Shown here: piece after piece, positions 47,660 to 50,486 of the stretch
Layout of the letters: each line of letters opens with the position of its first letter
How positions within the stretch are numbered: position 1 is the stretch's first letter
Assembly: GCA_022822405.1 (NCBI GenBank)
Contig: JAJEBT010000119.1
Span: 1 to 50,486, forward strand
Direction of reading: 5' to 3'
DNA: 50,486 bases
Source of the DNA: Alphaproteobacteria bacterium
GTDB lineage: Bacteria > Pseudomonadota > Alphaproteobacteria > MPNO01 > UBA830
Notes under the pieces: model-generated
What the model was told of the DNA's origin: nothing
The model's database searches: none
What the model saw: the letters and a program-made list of their open reading frames with translations, nothing else
Program-made: the position numbers and the translations under genes

Positions 47660-47680
47660 AAAAACCGCCCGACGGGACGG
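47660..47680 (-). terminator. intrinsic terminator of the FAD oxidoreductase gene
   Basis: On the minus strand, CCGTCC (47680-47675), loop CGTC, GGGCGG (47670-47665, one G-U pair) are followed by TTTTT (47664-47660). This begins 14 nt after the stop at 47695 and has both a GC stem and a U-run. Confidence 0.7.
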
Positions 47681-47694
47681 AGCGACCGTGCCGG

Positions 47695-48795
47695 TCAGAG
47701 GGTGCCGGCAACATGGTCGGCAATCGCCAGCGCCGCCGTCATGCCCGGAGATTCGATGCCGTAGAGGTTTATCAGCCCCGATACGCCGTGATCGTCGGGG
47801 CCCTGGATGACGAAGTCGCGGGCGCCCTCGCCGGGCGCCTGCAGTTTCGGCCGGATTCCCGCGTAGCCCGGCGCGATGGCGCCGTCGGCGAGCGCGGGAT
47901 AGTATTTTCGTACCGCCTCGTAGAAGCTGTCCGCCCGCGCCGGATCGACGTCGTAGTCGATTTCGTCGATCCATTCCGTGTCGGGGCCGAACCGCACCTG
48001 GCCTGCGAGATCCACGGTGACATGGACCCCGAGTCCGGCGCTCTCGGGCACCGGATAGATCGGACGCGAAAACGGCGGGGAACTCGACAGCGTGTAGTAG
48101 TTGCCCTTGCAGTAATGGATCGGCGGTATGGTTTCGGCCGGCACCCCGGATATCGATCGCGCCACCTTCTGGGCGTGCAGGCCGGCGCTGTTGATCACGA
48201 TGTCCGCGACCACCGACATGGCGGCACCGCCGCCGCAATCGAGACGGATCCCGTCGTTCATGACCTGTCCGCCGGTGACCGGGGTGAGCAGGGCAAGCAT
48301 TGCGCCGGCCTCCTCGGCGTCTCCTTGCAGGGCCAGCATCAGGGCGTGGCTGTCGACGATCCCGGTCGACGGCGACCACAGGGCGCGCACGCATTGGACC
48401 TCGGGCTCCATCCCGGCGACATCTTCGGGAGTCATCCATTCGAGGTCGCGCACCCCGCATTCTGCCGCGTTGTTGCGGAGGCGCTCAAGGTCTGTTTGCT
48501 GGTCTTCGCTCGTGGCCACGATGATCTTCCCGCAGCGCTTGTAGGGAACACCATGGCTTTCGCAGAACTCGTACAGCGCGTGCTTGCCGGCCACGCAGAA
48601 CTCGGCCTTGCGGCTGCCGGGGGGATAGTAGATCCCGGCATGGATGACCTCGCTGTGCCGTGAGCTCGTTTCCGATCCGATCATGTCGGCCTGTTCGACG
48701 ATGATGACCTCGCGTCCGGCCATCGCGACGGCTCGCGCGAGCGCGAGCCCGACAATGCCGGCTCCGATCACCACACAGTCCACACGTTCCGTCAT
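47695..48795 (-). CDS. NAD(P)/FAD-dependent oxidoreductase, L-2-hydroxyglutarate oxidase-like
   Basis: A 366-residue FAD protein of the DAO/L2HGDH family. The FAD-binding start is VVIGAGIVGLALARAVAMAGREVIIVEQ (GxGxxG at 11-16); SSRHSEVIHAGIYYPPGSRKAEFCVAG is the diagnostic stretch of L-2-hydroxyglutarate dehydrogenase/LhgO, and VINSAGLHAQKVA and YAGIRPKL are also conserved. It probably oxidises L-2-hydroxyglutarate to 2-oxoglutarate, passing electrons to O2 or quinone. It is transcribed alone and has an intrinsic terminator at 47660-47680. Confidence 0.85.
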   Translation of the reverse strand: MTERVDCVVIGAGIVGLALARAVAMAGREVIIVEQADMIGSETSSRHSEVIHAGIYYPPGSRKAEFCVAGKHALYEFCESHGVPYKRCGKIIVATSEDQQTDLERLRNNAAECGVRDLEWMTPEDVAGMEPEVQCVRALWSPSTGIVDSHALMLALQGDAEEAGAMLALLTPVTGGQVMNDGIRLDCGGGAAMSVVADIVINSAGLHAQKVARSISGVPAETIPPIHYCKGNYYTLSSSPPFSRPIYPVPESAGLGVHVTVDLAGQVRFGPDTEWIDEIDYDVDPARADSFYEAVRKYYPALADGAIAPGYAGIRPKLQAPGEGARDFVIQGPDDHGVSGLINLYGIESPGMTAALAIADHVAGTL

Positions 48796-49302
48796 TGTAT
48801 CCGTCTCTGCTTCGTTGCGTATTCAACGGCGAGCTGCCGAACCCTGCCAGCCGTGAACTGCCCGCTGCCAGCCCTTGCGCGTTGCAACGCCAGTCACTCG
48901 CTTGCAGACGCGGAACCCTGAAGGATCCCTCCAGACCGGCCGCCGGTTCCGCGCCGCGCCGAGCGGGTCCACGGAAGGCGCGCTCCTGTTGTCCCGAAGG
49001 ATCCGAATCTCGTTTCCTGTCTGCTGCACTGGAAACTCCTTTACCATTGTGGGCCAAAGCAACGGCAGTAACAGGGACCTTCAGGGAAAAGAGACGTTAA
49101 CGCTGAATTCTGGTGCGTTCAACGAAGCCTGAAACCTGCGACCGACCGTGACAGTCCGAAAACTGGAGGACTCGGCGCACACGCCGGGCTCCGTCGAAGA
49201 GCGGGCGGCAACGCCGCTACTCTCCGCCACTGGACTGCGTGTGGGGCGCTTGTGATTGCTGCGCAGAGTCTTAAAGGCTGACTCAAAATACCATATGTCG
49301 CG

Positions 49303-49330
49303 TTCACTTCGGAATTATACAGGATATAAT
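49303..49330 (+). promoter_or_regulatory. promoter-like sequence in the AT-rich island
   Basis: TTCACT at 49303-49308 and a perfect TATAAT at 49325-49330 lie 16 nt apart. The nearest plus-strand frame is the transposase fragment at 49509. The boxes may be chance in AT-rich DNA. Confidence 0.35.
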
Positions 49331-49333
49331 GCT

Positions 49334-49352
49334 AGTCTATTGTGCATAGACT
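49334..49352. repeat. 7-bp inverted repeat, followed by a second dyad
   Basis: AGTCTAT (49334-49340) and ATAGACT (49346-49352) form a perfect dyad with a 5-nt loop, 4 nt after the TATAAT box. A second dyad, TCAAGT/ACTTGA, lies at 49364-49381. Either may be an operator or part of a mobile-element end. Confidence 0.5.
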
Positions 49353-49508
49353 CGACTTTTAGGTCAAGTTCTTAGACTTGAACTCGAAATCGGATTCCTG
49401 TGGCGAACCAGAGAAGGCGCAGCTTACCCTAAGCCATGTACCCAAATGTTGATCTTTTTGCATGATCTGCCATTTCTTGTCGAAAGCGATCCACCAAGGG
49501 ATTGAGGG

Positions 49509-49595
49509 ATGAGCGGCGACCGACACGACATGAGCGACGCGGAATGGGAGATCCTGCGTTCGGTGCTTCCTGACAAGCACCAGGGCCCGGAACGG
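49509..49595 (+). pseudogene. IS5-family transposase, N-terminal fragment
   Basis: The frame from the ATG at 49509 reads SGDRHDMSDAEWEILRSVLP, then DKHQGPER, which is the start of IS5-type (IS427/ISL2-like) transposases ([DH]-x-[LM]-[ST]-D-x-E-W-x-x-L-x-P-[LV]-L-P). The similarity stops after the GPER codons near 49595, where the group II intron sequence appears to begin; the frame then meets a stop near 49650. The rest of the transposase, if present, would lie beyond the intron, outside the window. Confidence 0.65.
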
Positions 49596-50486
49596 GTGCA
49601 TGCAGATTCCGGCGCACTTGGAGCGCCAGGCGAACTGGCGGAAGGGTAGCGGGTGTAAGTCCCGCGAAACGAAAGGAGTAGCCAACCACGTTTCTCCGCG
49701 AGCCGTGCACCGTCGGCCGTGAGGCCGGAGGTGAAGCGTCGGTAGCGGTGCATGTGGGCAGGGACAGTGAACGCCGAAAACGAGATGGTCCGAAGTGCCG
49801 AGACGGTTGAGCTCGTCGAAGGCAACATCGCCTGCACCGCAAGATGGCGAGGTGCGGGGGAGCTTCGCGGCGTCGGGGACCCCATGCACGCATGTAAGCC
49901 CACCACCGGGACCTGGGAGGTCTTCACTCTGCCCCGATGGTCGTATCGGGGCCGCGAAGGAAAGGAGGTATCCGAAGCCTGAGATGAACGGAGTGAAGAA
50001 ATCGGACGGGGCCATAGTACCGTCGAAGCGGGCGAACAAAGGGGCGCGAGCCCCGGCGGAGTTCGTGGAGGGAAGGGCCTCGACCAAGGGGAATCCGCGA
50101 AGCGAAAGCACGTGCCGGACGCAGAGCCGGGAAAGCGTGACCCATGCCGCCGAGCGGATACGGCAAGCTGCAACGAGGAAGCCGCAGGAGAAACTGACGG
50201 CGCTCCTGCACCATGTCACGCCGGACGCGCTGCGCTGGGCCTTCCACGCGCTGAAGCGGGACGCCGCGGCGGGGGTGGACGGCATGACATGGGCTGAATA
50301 CGCGGACGGGCTGGAAGAGCGGCTGCTCAACCTGCACCGGCGCGTGCAGTCCGGGGCGTATCGAGCGCCGCCGGTCCGGCGGGTAGAGATACCCAAACCG
50401 GACGGCGGGACACGACCGCTCGGCGTTGCCGCGCTGGAGGACAAGATCGTCCAGAAGGCGGTGACGGAGATCATCCTGACGCCGAT
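49596..50486 (+). mobile_element. group II intron, 5' part (truncated by window end)
   Basis: The 49621-49983 segment has the look of group II intron domain I: CGCCAG-GCGAA-CTGGCG, GGGTGTAAGTCCCGC, AAAGGAGTAGCCAACCACG and long GC stems without coding sense, followed by an intron-encoded reverse transcriptase at 49984. The 5' boundary is uncertain: 49596 (GTGCA) is where IS5 transposase similarity stops, while 49621 (GAGCG) resembles the usual GUGYG start with one change. The 3' end, domains V and VI, lies outside the window. Confidence 0.8.
49984..50486 (+). CDS. ltrA: group II intron reverse transcriptase/maturase (partial, N-terminal part)
   Basis: The frame opens at the ATG 49984 and runs without a stop to the window end (167 codons seen). 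The N-terminus has the repeated-in-family segment EGRASTKGNPRSEST and the helix THAAERIRQAATRKPQEKLTALL, then the RT region with DAAAGVDGMTWAEY (RT-0/1), EIPKPDGGTRPLGVAALEDKIVQKAV (RT-1/2 boundary). AAAGGAGGT lies about 15 nt upstream. The catalytic YADD, maturase and any endonuclease domains are beyond the window. It should splice and mobilise the intron. Confidence 0.88.
   Translation, partial: MNGVKKSDGAIVPSKRANKGARAPAEFVEGRASTKGNPRSESTCRTQSRESVTHAAERIRQAATRKPQEKLTALLHHVTPDALRWAFHALKRDAAAGVDGMTWAEYADGLEERLLNLHRRVQSGAYRAPPVRRVEIPKPDGGTRPLGVAALEDKIVQKAVTEIILTP

Larger units (their letters stand above)
48796..49508. other. gene-poor, locally AT-rich region before the IS/intron
   Basis: About 710 nt without a recognised gene. 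The first 300 nt lie upstream of the FAD oxidoreductase and may hold its promoter. From about 49280 to 49510 the base composition is clearly more AT-rich than the rest of the window and includes a promoter-like TATAAT and two small inverted repeats. I could not define the left end of the IS element. Confidence 0.5.

Overview
The window is high-GC, gene-dense bacterial chromosome, most probably from an alphaproteobacterium. The evidence is the aapJQMP amino-acid importer, the ctaC-ctaD-ctaB-(small CoxF-like gene)-ctaG-ctaE order, an IalB-family protein, a TIGR02186-type protein next to a TauE permease, and an RpoH/ROSE-controlled small heat-shock gene. I cannot name the genus. I found no rRNA, tRNA or CRISPR array.

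Layout. 1-5214: general L-amino-acid ABC importer (aapJQMP) with a mapped promoter and a perfect 11-bp hairpin after aapJ, then a carboxymuconolactone-decarboxylase-like gene. 5409-8370: proton-translocating transhydrogenase, with PntA as a single fused chain. 8431-13780: a compact catabolic cassette (LigJ-type hydratase, UbiD-type decarboxylase, LLM flavin enzyme, N-acyl-D-amino-acid deacylase variant) whose substrate is unknown. 13880-19604: voltage-gated-type ion channel, CobW GTPase, trpS, and a TauE/TIGR02186/UspA unit. 19854-23292: three envelope proteins (DsbA/ScsC-like thioredoxin-fold, Bax-like glucosaminidase, NodB-like deacetylase). 23691-24895: tsaB-rimI. 24903-29903 (minus): aa3-type cytochrome c oxidase operon, including a 43-residue membrane protein that is easily missed. 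30579-36566: IalB protein, MFS and two EamA transporters around rlmN and argG. 36693-41998: clpS-clpA, a Mug-like glycosylase, yggT-yggU-folD. 42135-46832 (minus): a four-gene ABC system resembling GldA/F/G plus DUF4340. 47044-48795 (minus): hsp20 and an L-2-hydroxyglutarate-oxidase-like flavoprotein. 48796-50486: a gene-poor, locally AT-rich end holding an IS5-type transposase fragment cut by a group II intron, whose reverse transcriptase runs off the window.

The most interesting items are the uncharacterised catabolic cassette, the Gld-like ABC system, the RpoH promoter plus ROSE thermometer on hsp20, the intron-in-IS nest, enzyme variants that lack an expected residue (deacylase Lys62, Mug-like CGSAAG motif, NodB-like Gln), and a 31-codon fossil of a DUF3237 gene. 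Function calls rest on recognising families from sequence; no database search was run.
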